Shown here: in pieces, positions 16,772-25,022 of the stretch
Numbering within the stretch: position 1 is the stretch's first letter
How the letters are laid out: every line of letters starts with the position of its first letter
NCBI RefSeq assembly: GCF_006716645.1
Contig: NZ_VFPL01000001.1
Span: 2,108,001-2,172,000, forward strand
Direction of reading: 5' to 3'
DNA length: 64,000 bases
DNA from: Arcticibacter tournemirensis
Lineage (GTDB): Bacteria > Bacteroidota > Bacteroidia > Sphingobacteriales > Sphingobacteriaceae
The notes under the pieces: model-generated
Database searches by the model: none
What the model was told of the DNA's origin: nothing
The model's input: only the letters and a program-made list of their open reading frames with translations
Position numbers and translations under genes: made by a program

Positions 16772-19700
16772 TTACCTTAAAAGCGTGAGACTTCCGCTGA
16801 GGGGTTTACAATCGCCCCGGAGATCAATCTTATAATAGTAAACGCCAGCGGGTAGTTCGGCTCCCCTGAAGTGACCGTCGAAGGGATTTATATAGGGGCC
16901 AATGCATTCGTATACGAGCTGTCCATCTCTTGTGTATAGCTGGATTTTGATATCGGGGTAATCAGGTAAACCTGTAAGGGACCAAATGTCATTGACGCCG
17001 TCTCCATTGGGGGTCATCGTGTTGGTGATATGCAGGTTGTCGTTGGTAACTTCGACATGGATCTTTGTGAAATTGCTAATACAATGTCCAAGGACTCGCC
17101 GGACATAATAATCGGATGAGCCGGACGCTAGAAAAGTGAAGATGCCGGTTGTGTTTTCTTTGAATGGAGATGGATCAGATGTTTTTTTGTACAACTGGTA
17201 GGTGCCTTCTTCGACATTCGAAACCGGTATTGTGATTTCGGTGGTGTAGCAAACACGAACATCTGCTGCTAATGGATCTGCCATTGGTCTTGACTGGTCA
17301 ACTACGGTATATTCATCACTAGTGTCCACGCCGCAACTGGTTTGATCTTTTAAAACAAGACGGTATTTTCCTTCACCGATGTTGAGAAGATCCAGGCTTG
17401 TTCCCGCCTCTTTGTTATTTTCATCGATCCATGAATATATGTATCCGGGTATACCTCCTGTGGCTTTTAGTCCGGTTATCGAACCTCTTTTTAGCCCACA
17501 GTAGTCATTGACTGGCGGTTTTACTGCAGATGCGTCGATCTTCAGAATTTCGGTTCTTGCAATGGTGTACACATAGGTCCTCGGACAGTCGTTTGCATCA
17601 TATGCCGTGTATGTATATTCACCGGGTCCGAGTTCCTTAATCTGTGTTTGCGTTCCGGTAATTAATAACTGGCCGCCCGCGTCTGTCCATTCGTATCTGG
17701 CAGGACGTGCTGAGGTTACATTATAAGTAAGGGTTATGCTTCCGTTAGAAAGTCCGCAGGTGGTAGGTTGAACAGAAGCCGAAAAAGTATAATTCTCCGG
17801 AGCTATCTCATATACTGTGAATGGAGTAGGGTTGGATGTGCAACCTGAGATGGTGCTTTCGCCAATCATTATATAGCTCCCGGCGGAAAGACCAGAGAAA
17901 TTAATGGGGACGCCTAAATAATCCTCTTCCTTAACGAGTACGTTTAGTGCGTTATATAATTTATAATGATTTCCTTCCAGTATGGTGATGCCTGTTACAG
18001 ATCCATTTTTCTTACCGCAGGTTGTACCCTTGATTGAGCCAATATTTACGATCACCGAGTTATAGATGTTGATATACAGCGGACTGCTATATACCGGAGG
18101 ACAGCCGCCCTGGTCAGAAACCTGAAGCTGATAGTAGCCGCCTTCTACATTTGTGAGGTCCACATTTGTTTGCCCGGTCACCGCGTCGCCAGTTTTACCG
18201 TGGTACGCGTCGTATACGTACCACTGATATTTAACATTCCCTGTAATATCTGAAGTAGTAATTCCTTTAATTGAACCGTTGGGCTTTCCACAAGCGGCGG
18301 CTGTAGACACCATAGCAGATATATTTATGACAGGCTGAGGTTTACGTACTATAGTGACGGGATCGGATTTTGATAAACATCCGGCCTCATCTGTTACTTC
18401 TACAGAGTAAGTGCCCTGGGGCAGCGAGACATATTGCCCGTATCCTACAGTTTGTCCGCCCGAATTAACCCAGCGGTAGGATATGTTGCCTTTACCACGC
18501 AGGGTTGTAGCATAGAATTGGAACGACGTTTGTCCGCATGCCGGCACCGGGGGGGTGATTTCCGGTTTCGTCAGCTTCTGGTCTGTAATATAGAATGTAT
18601 GTAAAACAGTTTTACAGCCATCGTCAATATTCACTTCGTAAGTTGCCACATCAAGGCCACTAACAGATTGTGTACTGCCGATAAACACGGATGTACCATT
18701 TTCTTCGAGCCGGTACCACTTAAAACCAATGCCTTCCCTTGGCTCTGAGATAGTTATACTTCCCAGTCCCTTACAGGTTACCGGTTCCACTTTCGCCTCA
18801 TTTTCCTGAAGTCCGGCTGTGGAAAACATAGAGGTGACATAGGATGGTAACGTTGCTGTAGCAACTACGTGCCCCGTCAGATTGCCATTGTATTCCCAGC
18901 GACCACTGTTGTCGGCAGCGGTTGTGAAAAAGTAAGTCTTGCCCTGGCAGCTTCCGGGACAATTGTCAGAATAAAATAACTCGACTTCTGCATTGGGTGT
19001 TGCCTTACCCGAGATGTGGTCAGAATTTATTTTCAGAACCTGTACATAGGTCTGCTGCGTCCTTGTTGCCTTGCCAATGCCAAATTGCGTATTGCAAAAA
19101 ATGCTGTTACGCGAAATGGTTGTCGGTTTTTCAGAAAGCACGTCAATGCCATAGCGGTTATAGCCTATGTAATTCTTGTCTTCATCGGCTGAGCGCCCTA
19201 TTCTTCCCTGTGCCCCGGATTCGATGCGGATTCCAACCGTGTTACCAAGGTCTGTTGTGCCATTTACATCTGTTCCAATATGATTTGCTGTAATGAGAAA
19301 ATCCGCATATGATATAGAGATCCCGCAGGTTAAATGCCCCGAGATAATATTCTTCATAATGTTCAAATCCGTGAGGCTGCTCGATGCCCTGATTCCATAC
19401 ATATCTACACTGGCCGACTGGGAAAAGAGAGGCAGACCTTTGAAATCCTTAGTTCCATTCCAGTCCGTTCCTATCTTGTTGTTGATGATATTGACTACCG
19501 CTCGTTTACTGTTATAATAACTGGATCTGTCAATTAGTATATCTGTAGCATTAGCGCTGATTACGTTTTGTTCGCCGGTATTGTCGCCACCGATATTGAG
19601 CTCGCGTTCGAAAAGGTTGACCGAAACCCCGATGTAGTTTGTGTTTGCGGTTGTTCCGTTATCAAGTAAGCCTATAAGGTTGGATTGAATAACTATCTTT

Positions 19701-20302
19701 CCGGATGAATTGACATCGTTAGTGCCGTTGTAATAACGGGATCCATTGATGGCAATTCCGTTAATATTTCCGCATATCACGTTGCCTTTTCCCGGTGCCC
19801 CAATCGTTACATTTTGGGCGTTATATTCGACGATAATTCCTGATCCCTGAGATGTGTTTATATTTGAGAGTGAAGTGATGTTCGCGAAGTTTCTGATATA
19901 CAGTCCGTAAATTTCCACGTCTGATACAGTTTCTTTATAGATATCTGTTGATATAACCAGGCCTGAATAGTAAACGTTGTTAAACTCCCTTTCTATAATA
20001 ACTTTCGCTCCCGATACACCGAAAACGTCAGATGGCTGGGTGCTTCCGTCGATAATTACTTTCGAGCTTACCATAGGCAGCTGACTTCTAAGCCGTATCG
20101 TGCGGTCGTTAATGGTACTGCCCGGCAGATTAAACTCTATCCGGTCGGTGCTGGCTATGCCGTTGGAAGCTGCATCCAGTAAAGCCTGCCGTAATGTTCC
20201 CGGGCCGCTGTCGGCTTTGTTCGTTACAATGAAAGTATCAGAAAATGCAAGTTTCGCCGTTATTAAGAGTATCAGAGTGATAAGGGCAGTTATGCGCGAC
20301 AT
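16772..20302 (-). CDS. Large surface protein with right-handed beta-helix and T9SS type B sorting domain
   Basis: This 1176-residue protein has a signal peptide (LITLILLITAKLAFS). Residues from about 30 to 420 have the repeated short-strand, Asn- and Gly-rich pattern of a parallel beta-helix (NVIS, NIIGT, 'NHIGTDVNGT'). A series of Ig/SprB-like repeats with 'CG..NGSI.G' motifs follows at about 500-1080 (CGKPNGSIKG, CGKKNGSVTG, CGLSNGSITL). The C-terminus has the gliding-motility-associated domain: ITNTMTPNGDGVNDIWSL, IQLYTRDGQLVYE, LPAGVYYYKIDL and GSLTLLR. The protein should be exported by Sec, secreted by T9SS and attached to the surface, with adhesive or glycan-related function. It ends 10 nt from the stop of the PorP/SprF gene. 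Confidence 0.88.
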   Translation of the reverse strand: MSRITALITLILLITAKLAFSDTFIVTNKADSGPGTLRQALLDAASNGIASTDRIEFNLPGSTINDRTIRLRSQLPMVSSKVIIDGSTQPSDVFGVSGAKVIIEREFNNVYYSGLVISTDIYKETVSDVEIYGLYIRNFANITSLSNINTSQGSGIIVEYNAQNVTIGAPGKGNVICGNINGIAINGSRYYNGTNDVNSSGKIVIQSNLIGLLDNGTTANTNYIGVSVNLFERELNIGGDNTGEQNVISANATDILIDRSSYYNSKRAVVNIINNKIGTDWNGTKDFKGLPLFSQSASVDMYGIRASSSLTDLNIMKNIISGHLTCGISISYADFLITANHIGTDVNGTTDLGNTVGIRIESGAQGRIGRSADEDKNYIGYNRYGIDVLSEKPTTISRNSIFCNTQFGIGKATRTQQTYVQVLKINSDHISGKATPNAEVELFYSDNCPGSCQGKTYFFTTAADNSGRWEYNGNLTGHVVATATLPSYVTSMFSTAGLQENEAKVEPVTCKGLGSITISEPREGIGFKWYRLEENGTSVFIGSTQSVSGLDVATYEVNIDDGCKTVLHTFYITDQKLTKPEITPPVPACGQTSFQFYATTLRGKGNISYRWVNSGGQTVGYGQYVSLPQGTYSVEVTDEAGCLSKSDPVTIVRKPQPVINISAMVSTAAACGKPNGSIKGITTSDITGNVKYQWYVYDAYHGKTGDAVTGQTNVDLTNVEGGYYQLQVSDQGGCPPVYSSPLYINIYNSVIVNIGSIKGTTCGKKNGSVTGITILEGNHYKLYNALNVLVKEEDYLGVPINFSGLSAGSYIMIGESTISGCTSNPTPFTVYEIAPENYTFSASVQPTTCGLSNGSITLTYNVTSARPARYEWTDAGGQLLITGTQTQIKELGPGEYTYTAYDANDCPRTYVYTIARTEILKIDASAVKPPVNDYCGLKRGSITGLKATGGIPGYIYSWIDENNKEAGTSLDLLNIGEGKYRLVLKDQTSCGVDTSDEYTVVDQSRPMADPLAADVRVCYTTEITIPVSNVEEGTYQLYKKTSDPSPFKENTTGIFTFLASGSSDYYVRRVLGHCISNFTKIHVEVTNDNLHITNTMTPNGDGVNDIWSLTGLPDYPDIKIQLYTRDGQLVYECIGPYINPFDGHFRGAELPAGVYYYKIDLRGDCKPLSGSLTLLR

Positions 20303-20383
20303 GGTGAAATTTATGAAGCCAAAATACGATATTATTTTTAATTGACAATGAAATATAGAAAGGACGATTTTGTCTTATTAAAG

Positions 20384-20391
20384 TACCTTTG
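20384..20391 (+). promoter_or_regulatory. -7 box of the HMA-AraC gene, probably leaderless
   Basis: TACCTTTG matches TAnnTTTG and ends 5 nt before ATG 20397, so transcription would begin at or next to the start codon. No good -33 TTTG was found at 19-21 bp. Confidence 0.5.
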
Positions 20392-20396
20392 TGCCA

Positions 20397-20975
20397 ATGA
20401 CTGAGTTGTATATAAAGAACATGGTTTGTGCGCGTTGTATTCTCGTTGTAGAGAGTGAACTTGTGAAATTGGGATTTCATCCTCTGAAAGTGGATCTCGG
20501 CTATGCGCAAATACAAGAAGACAGCCTTGACGAACAGAAAAGTGCATTATTGTCGGGGAGATTGCAGGAGCTGGGCTTTGAACTGCTTGACGATTCCAGA
20601 ATGCGCTTGATCGAGAAAATGAAGAATATAGTGATCAGGAGAATTCACCATACTGAAGAACTGAATACGAAGGTTAACTGGTCGGCTTTAGTGGCTGATG
20701 AAATGCACCAGGATTACAGCTCGTTGAGCAGCTTGTTTTCTTCTGTCGAGGGAATAACGTTTGAGCAGTATGTTATCCGGCAGAAGATTGAAAAGGCAAA
20801 GGAGCTTCTCTTTTATGATGAACTTAACCTGAGCGAGATATCCTACAGGCTTGGTTACAGCAGCGTTCAGCATTTGTCCTCTCAGTTTAAGCGGATTACA
20901 GGTCAAACACCTTCAGAATTCAGGCTTTCAAGAGCTTCGGGCGCAGCCCGGAAACCAATTGATTTGGTTGGTTGA
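20397..20975 (+). CDS. HMA-like domain fused to AraC-type DNA-binding domain
   Basis: The start is taken at ATG 20397 (MTELYIKNMVC); GTG 20391 in frame lies inside the -7 box. The product is 192 residues. Residues 1-65 have the ferredoxin-like pattern of heavy-metal-associated domains with Cys11 and Cys14 (MVCARC), similar to copper chaperones. The C-terminal half is an AraC HTH domain: EQYVIRQKIEKAKELLFYDELNLSEISYRLGYSSVQHLSSQFKRITGQTPSEFR. A metal- or redox-sensing regulator is the natural inference; no metal transport gene of the CopA type is adjacent, though an Nramp gene lies 0.7 kb downstream on the other strand. Confidence 0.82.
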   Translation: MTELYIKNMVCARCILVVESELVKLGFHPLKVDLGYAQIQEDSLDEQKSALLSGRLQELGFELLDDSRMRLIEKMKNIVIRRIHHTEELNTKVNWSALVADEMHQDYSSLSSLFSSVEGITFEQYVIRQKIEKAKELLFYDELNLSEISYRLGYSSVQHLSSQFKRITGQTPSEFRLSRASGAARKPIDLVG

Positions 20976-21021
20976 ACAAATAAGGGTTTATTCACTTATA
21001 TCATTATACCCCCTTAAAGCG

Positions 21022-21648
21022 ATGCAGTATATTAAAAAACTTCTCTTTCTTTTTCCGGCCCTTATTCTGCTGCACTCATGTGGTATTGACAGCCAGGTGA
21101 AACGGCTGGAAGCGCTGGAAGGCTGTACGTACTCCATTGTATCGGCCGATAGTGTTTATCTTGCAAATACCGACATCTCGCGTTTAATCAGGAAAAAGGG
21201 ATTTGACCTTTCAGGCGCCCCGGCCGTCGCATTTGCGTTCATGCAGCAAACATTGCCGTTAAAGGCCGTGCTCCGGATGAAAATAGAGAACCCGGGAAAG
21301 GACGAAGCCGGAATTAACGAGTTTGATTATAAAATTGTGTTAAAAGGAGTGGAATTGACAAGCGGGTCTTATAACAGAAAGATTGTAATAGCTCCTGAAG
21401 GAGGCACGGCAGATGTTGCGCTTAAAATAGATTCAGAGCTTTATCCGATACTTTCCAATCCTGAATATCAGAAGGCCGTTACTGCTTTTCTTTCGTCAGA
21501 AGAGGAGATGAAGACCATAATAACACTGATGATCAAACCTTCTTTTACTATCGGCAATGAAAAAGTGAGCTATCCCGGATATATTGATATCAATAAAGAG
21601 GTTAGTAATAAACAGCTCCTGTCTTTCCTGGGGAAGAACCAGCGCTAA
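21022..21648 (+). CDS. Lipoprotein, LEA-like beta domain
   Basis: The start is ATG 21022, giving 208 residues with a lipoprotein signal: KKLLFLFPALILLHSCG, with Cys at about residue 19. Translation from further upstream would overlap the AraC gene out of frame. The mature part is predicted beta-rich, with AVLRMKIENPGKDEAGINEFDYKIVLKGVEL resembling a late-embryogenesis-abundant type 2 (WHy) domain. The function is unknown. It follows the HMA-AraC gene by 46 nt and may be cotranscribed. Confidence 0.72.
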   Translation: MQYIKKLLFLFPALILLHSCGIDSQVKRLEALEGCTYSIVSADSVYLANTDISRLIRKKGFDLSGAPAVAFAFMQQTLPLKAVLRMKIENPGKDEAGINEFDYKIVLKGVELTSGSYNRKIVIAPEGGTADVALKIDSELYPILSNPEYQKAVTAFLSSEEEMKTIITLMIKPSFTIGNEKVSYPGYIDINKEVSNKQLLSFLGKNQR

Positions 21649-21659
21649 GTTCATACTCT

Positions 21660-23519
21660 TTATCTAACAATCAATACCGGGATCTTTACTCTATGCCGTA
21701 CAGAATCGAGCGTGCTGCCGAAGATAATGTCTTTAAGTCCTTTATGTCCATGTGCTCCCATTACAAGGAGATCCATATTATTGATTTTGGCGAGGCGGGC
21801 AATGGCCTTTGCTGAGCGGCCGTAACCAATTAAGACTGAGGCTTCATAACCCAGGTTCTTGAGATTTGCCTGATATTTCTGTAAGTTTTCAAAATCACTT
21901 TTCGTCTCGAAGTCCATCACCTTCTCCCCATGGTAAGTTGCTCCGGCAGTTTCTACAATATGGATGAGATAATAGTGAGCTTCTTTTCCTCCCTGGATTA
22001 AAGCGTTGCGGATAGTGTTTTTATCATGACTGGAAAAGTCGACTGGAATGCCGATACTTGAATAAATAACGCCCTCAATATCCTGTATGTCCATGGCCTG
22101 GCCATGAGGTGCTGTAAATATCTCAGCCCTTACCTTACTTATAATAGGGTGAAGGGATACATAGAAAAGCAGAAGGAGGACGCCAAGTATAACAGGTAAT
22201 ACAAAGACAAACACCCACCAGTTATTTTCAGAAGTGTTTATCCACCCTGTAACCTCTTCGAATACGAGTTTTATGTTAAGAACAACAATAATCAACGCGC
22301 TAAGCCATGCCAGGATCTTCACCCATAGTTTTATGGCGAATTCCCCCATCAGTTTTTTGTCGGAGTTAAAATGAATAAGAGGGATAACGGCAAAGCCAAG
22401 CTGCAGACTTAGGATTACCTGGCTTAATACGAGCAGCTCGCCCAGGGCCTCCTCTCCAAAATATAAAATGGTAAAGAAAGCCGGGATGATAGCCAGCATG
22501 CGGGTAAGTAGCCTGCGCAGCCATGGTTGAATACGAAGATTTAAATGTCCTTCCATTATTATCTGGCCTGCAAGAGTACCGGTTACTGTTGAACTTTGTC
22601 CGGCTGCAATCAGCGCAATGGCAAATAGGGCAGGAGACAGAGAACCAAATATATTATCGAGCAATTTATGGGCATCCTGTATTTGGGCCACTTCGTGATA
22701 ACCGTTTTTAAAGAATGCGGTAGCCGAAAGTATAAGGATGGACGCATTTACAAAAAAAGCAAGGTTTAATGCTACGCCGGTATCAATCAGGTTATACTTG
22801 AGAGATTCGCGAATGCCTTGCGGTGTTCGTTCTATTTTACGGGTCTGAACCAGTGAAGAGTGAAGGTAGAGATTGTGGGGCATGACTGTAGCTCCGATGA
22901 TACCTATTGCGATATAAAGAGCATTGCCACTAAGGATGGAGGGTTCAAACCCCTTTACTACCTCTGAGAACACGGGCTCAACTATAAACATTTCAATAAG
23001 AAAGGAAAGTCCTACAATGAACACCATCGATACGATGAAGCTTTCCATTGCCCGCATTCCTTTGTTCAACAGAAACAGCAGCAGGAAGGTGTCGAGAATA
23101 GTTATGGATATCCCCCAGATGAGGGGCAAATGGAACAACAGTTGCAGTCCGATCGCCATTCCGATTATCTCTGCCAGGTCGCATGCGATGATTGCAATCT
23201 GGGCGAGGGCAAAGAGTGGGTAATTAGCCCATTTGGCGTAACCGTTTCTGGAGGCCTGCGCCAGATCAAGCCCCCTTACAATACCTAAACGGGCACTTAA
23301 GGATTGCAGTAAAAGGGCAATCAGGTTCGACATTAACAATACCCAGATCAGCTTGTATCCGAATTGACTTCCTCCGGCTATGTCCGTGGCCCAATTCCCC
23401 GGGTCCATATATCCAACACTTACGAGGTAAGCGGGACCGATAAATGCCATCAACTTACGCCAACCGGTTTTCCCAGAGGTCTTTACTGTAGAATGTACTT
23501 CTCCTAAAGAATCTCCCAT
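21660..23519 (-). CDS. mntH: Nramp-type Mn2+/Fe2+ transporter fused to a universal stress protein domain
   Basis: The start is taken at ATG 23517-23519 (MGDSLGEVHS), giving 619 residues. Residues about 20-450 form an Nramp transporter with the metal-binding DPGN motif at 39-42 (GYMDPGNWATDIAGG) and MPHNLYLHSS in helix 6. After a last membrane segment the C-terminal 140 residues are a UspA domain with the nucleotide-binding pattern GAHGHKGLKDIIFGSTLDSVRH. Fusions of this kind are known in Bacteroidota; the stress domain probably couples uptake to ATP or second messengers. The gene is divergent from an Lrp-type regulator, and a palindrome lies across its promoter. Confidence 0.92.
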   Translation of the reverse strand: MGDSLGEVHSTVKTSGKTGWRKLMAFIGPAYLVSVGYMDPGNWATDIAGGSQFGYKLIWVLLMSNLIALLLQSLSARLGIVRGLDLAQASRNGYAKWANYPLFALAQIAIIACDLAEIIGMAIGLQLLFHLPLIWGISITILDTFLLLFLLNKGMRAMESFIVSMVFIVGLSFLIEMFIVEPVFSEVVKGFEPSILSGNALYIAIGIIGATVMPHNLYLHSSLVQTRKIERTPQGIRESLKYNLIDTGVALNLAFFVNASILILSATAFFKNGYHEVAQIQDAHKLLDNIFGSLSPALFAIALIAAGQSSTVTGTLAGQIIMEGHLNLRIQPWLRRLLTRMLAIIPAFFTILYFGEEALGELLVLSQVILSLQLGFAVIPLIHFNSDKKLMGEFAIKLWVKILAWLSALIIVVLNIKLVFEEVTGWINTSENNWWVFVFVLPVILGVLLLLFYVSLHPIISKVRAEIFTAPHGQAMDIQDIEGVIYSSIGIPVDFSSHDKNTIRNALIQGGKEAHYYLIHIVETAGATYHGEKVMDFETKSDFENLQKYQANLKNLGYEASVLIGYGRSAKAIARLAKINNMDLLVMGAHGHKGLKDIIFGSTLDSVRHRVKIPVLIVR

Positions 23520-23542
23520 AAAGATATTATGTGTCTGTTTTG

Positions 23543-23550
23543 CAAATCTA
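23543..23550 (-). promoter_or_regulatory. -7 box of the mntH promoter
   Basis: On the minus strand the sequence reads TAGATTTG, a full match to TAnnTTTG. It lies about 24 nt before the mntH start codon. Confidence 0.55.
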
Positions 23551-23557
23551 ATATTTA

Positions 23558-23575
23558 ATTTAGAGTAATCTAAAT
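23558..23575. promoter_or_regulatory. Palindromic operator candidate over the mntH promoter
   Basis: ATTTAGAGTAATCTAAAT is an inverted repeat with 8 of 9 pairs matching. It starts 7 bp upstream of the mntH -7 box and covers the -33 region. The core resembles DtxR/MntR-type sites (TTAGGTTAACCTAA). The divergent Lrp regulator is an alternative binder. Confidence 0.5.
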
Positions 23576-23622
23576 ATAAAAATATTTGCAAATTGTTTTA
23601 AATTGCAGAATAATTGTAAACG

Positions 23623-24093
23623 ATGCCCTACCAACCAGACAAAATTGATCTTCAAATTCTTAAAACGTTGCAGCAGAACGGACGTATTACAAATCTGCAG
23701 CTTTCCACTGAAATAGGTCTGTCGCCAGCCCCTACCCTCGAACGGGTAAGGAAGCTCGAAAACCTTGGTGTAATTAAAAGTTATCATGCAATAGTAGATG
23801 AAGAGGAACTCGGGCTGGGAATCAAGTCGTTTATTCAAATTCAGCTCGACTTCCATCAGAACAATACTATTCAGACTTTTGTTGACGAGGTAAAGAAAAT
23901 TAAAGAGATTACAGAGTGTCATCATGTGACCGGGCTCTGCGATTTCGTCCTGAAAATTTACGTAAAGGATATTAAGGCCTACGAGAAACTGATCATGGAA
24001 AAGATCAGCAAGATCAGAGTGGTAAAAACTTTCCAAACCATGATGATCCTTTCAACAAGCAAGAAAGAGCCGGTGATCCCGCTGGAATACTAA
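23623..24093 (+). CDS. Lrp/AsnC family transcriptional regulator
   Basis: The 156-residue protein has an N-terminal winged HTH (DLQILKTLQQNGRITNLQLSTEIGLSPAPTLERVRKLENLGVIKSYHA) and a C-terminal RAM ligand domain (ECHHVTGLCDFVLKIYVKD). Length and order are those of standard Lrp proteins. It is divergent from mntH, with about 100 bp between the starts, so it could control either gene. A heptamer repeat array begins 2 nt after the stop. Confidence 0.92.
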   Translation: MPYQPDKIDLQILKTLQQNGRITNLQLSTEIGLSPAPTLERVRKLENLGVIKSYHAIVDEEELGLGIKSFIQIQLDFHQNNTIQTFVDEVKKIKEITECHHVTGLCDFVLKIYVKDIKAYEKLIMEKISKIRVVKTFQTMMILSTSKKEPVIPLEY

Positions 24094-24095
24094 GG

Positions 24096-24172
24096 CAATT
24101 GACAATGGACAATTGACAATGGAGAGTTGACAATTGACAATTGACAATTGAGAATGGGCAATTGACAGTGTG
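24096..24172 (+). repeat. Heptamer array downstream of lrp
   Basis: Eleven consecutive 7-bp units stay in perfect register: CAATTGA (six copies), CAATGGA (two), GAGTTGA, GAATGGG and CAGTGTG. Shifted by phase they fit ATTGACA. The array begins 2 nt after the lrp stop codon. Confidence 0.9.
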
Positions 24173-24249
24173 TCTAATTTAATTAGTTTCGCAGCAAAAC
24201 AACCGTGCATAAATTCAATTATGCGATATCATTTTCAATTCTGCATTAT

Positions 24250-24277
24250 CAACTGTCCACTGTCCCCTGTCAATTGT
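24250..24277 (-). repeat. Heptamer array downstream of ung, inverted relative to the lrp array
   Basis: Four units CAACTGT, CCACTGT, CCCCTGT and CAATTGT run directly into the ung stop codon (24278-24280). In the ung sense they read ACAATTG, ACAGGGG, ACAGTGG and ACAGTTG, the same type as the array after lrp. Confidence 0.85.
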
Positions 24278-24952
24278 CTAAATTTGCCAGTCTATCGGTT
24301 CAAGTCCCTGTTCTTTCAGCAACTGGTTTGTTTTGGAGAAATGACGGCAACCGAAGAAGCCATGCTCTGCAGAGTAGGGTGAGGGGTGGGCTGCTTTCAG
24401 GATGAAATGTTTATTCGCGTCGATTAGAGGCATTTTTGCCTGAGCATTTTTCCCCCAGAGCAGAAAAATAATTCCCTTTTTCTTTTCAGACAGTTCAATG
24501 ATTGCCTGGTCGGTGAACTTTTCCCAGCCCTTGTTATGGTGTGAGGCTGGTTCTCCTTTTCGGACGGTAAGGGTAGCGTTTAGCAGTAGCACTCCTTCGT
24601 CGGCCCATTTAGTTAGCTCTCCGTGATTGGGAATGGTAAATCCTTCGATGTCGTTCTTTAACTCTTTATAAATGCTTCGTAAGGAGGGAGGAACTGTTAC
24701 TCCTTTTTGCACTGAGAAAGCAAGTCCGTGGGCCTGTCCCTGACCATGGTAGGGGTCCTGCCCCAGGATCACGGCTTTTACCTTCTGAAACGGTGTATGA
24801 TTGAACGCGTTAAATATCATATTCCCCGGGGGGAAAACGGTCTTTCCTTCCTGTTTTTCCCTGAGAAGAAAGGCTTTAAGATCTTTCATGTAGTCCTTTT
24901 GAAATTCTCCTTCAAGGGCGGCTTTCCATGATTCTTCTATTTGAACAGGCAT
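24278..24952 (-). CDS. ung: Uracil-DNA glycosylase
   Basis: The start ATG 24950-24952 (MPVQIEESW) gives 224 residues, the usual Ung length; an ATG 17 codons upstream would add a non-conserved tail. The catalytic water-activating motif GQDPYHGQGQAHGLAFSV and the DNA-intercalation motif HPSPYSAEHGFFG are complete, and LLLNATLTVRKGEPASHHNKGWE is typical of family 1. It removes uracil from DNA to start base excision repair. The stop codon abuts a heptamer repeat array. Confidence 0.96.
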   Translation of the reverse strand: MPVQIEESWKAALEGEFQKDYMKDLKAFLLREKQEGKTVFPPGNMIFNAFNHTPFQKVKAVILGQDPYHGQGQAHGLAFSVQKGVTVPPSLRSIYKELKNDIEGFTIPNHGELTKWADEGVLLLNATLTVRKGEPASHHNKGWEKFTDQAIIELSEKKKGIIFLLWGKNAQAKMPLIDANKHFILKAAHPSPYSAEHGFFGCRHFSKTNQLLKEQGLEPIDWQI

Positions 24953-25022
24953 AATGCTATATTTTTTGTTTAAGCGGCTAAATAAGCGGATATTTGCATC
25001 CACTTAACAAAGAAATAAAAAT

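Noticed and set aside
24096-24277. Repeats taken as a CRISPR array
   Set aside because: The units are 7 bp, degenerate and without spacers; no cas gene is near.
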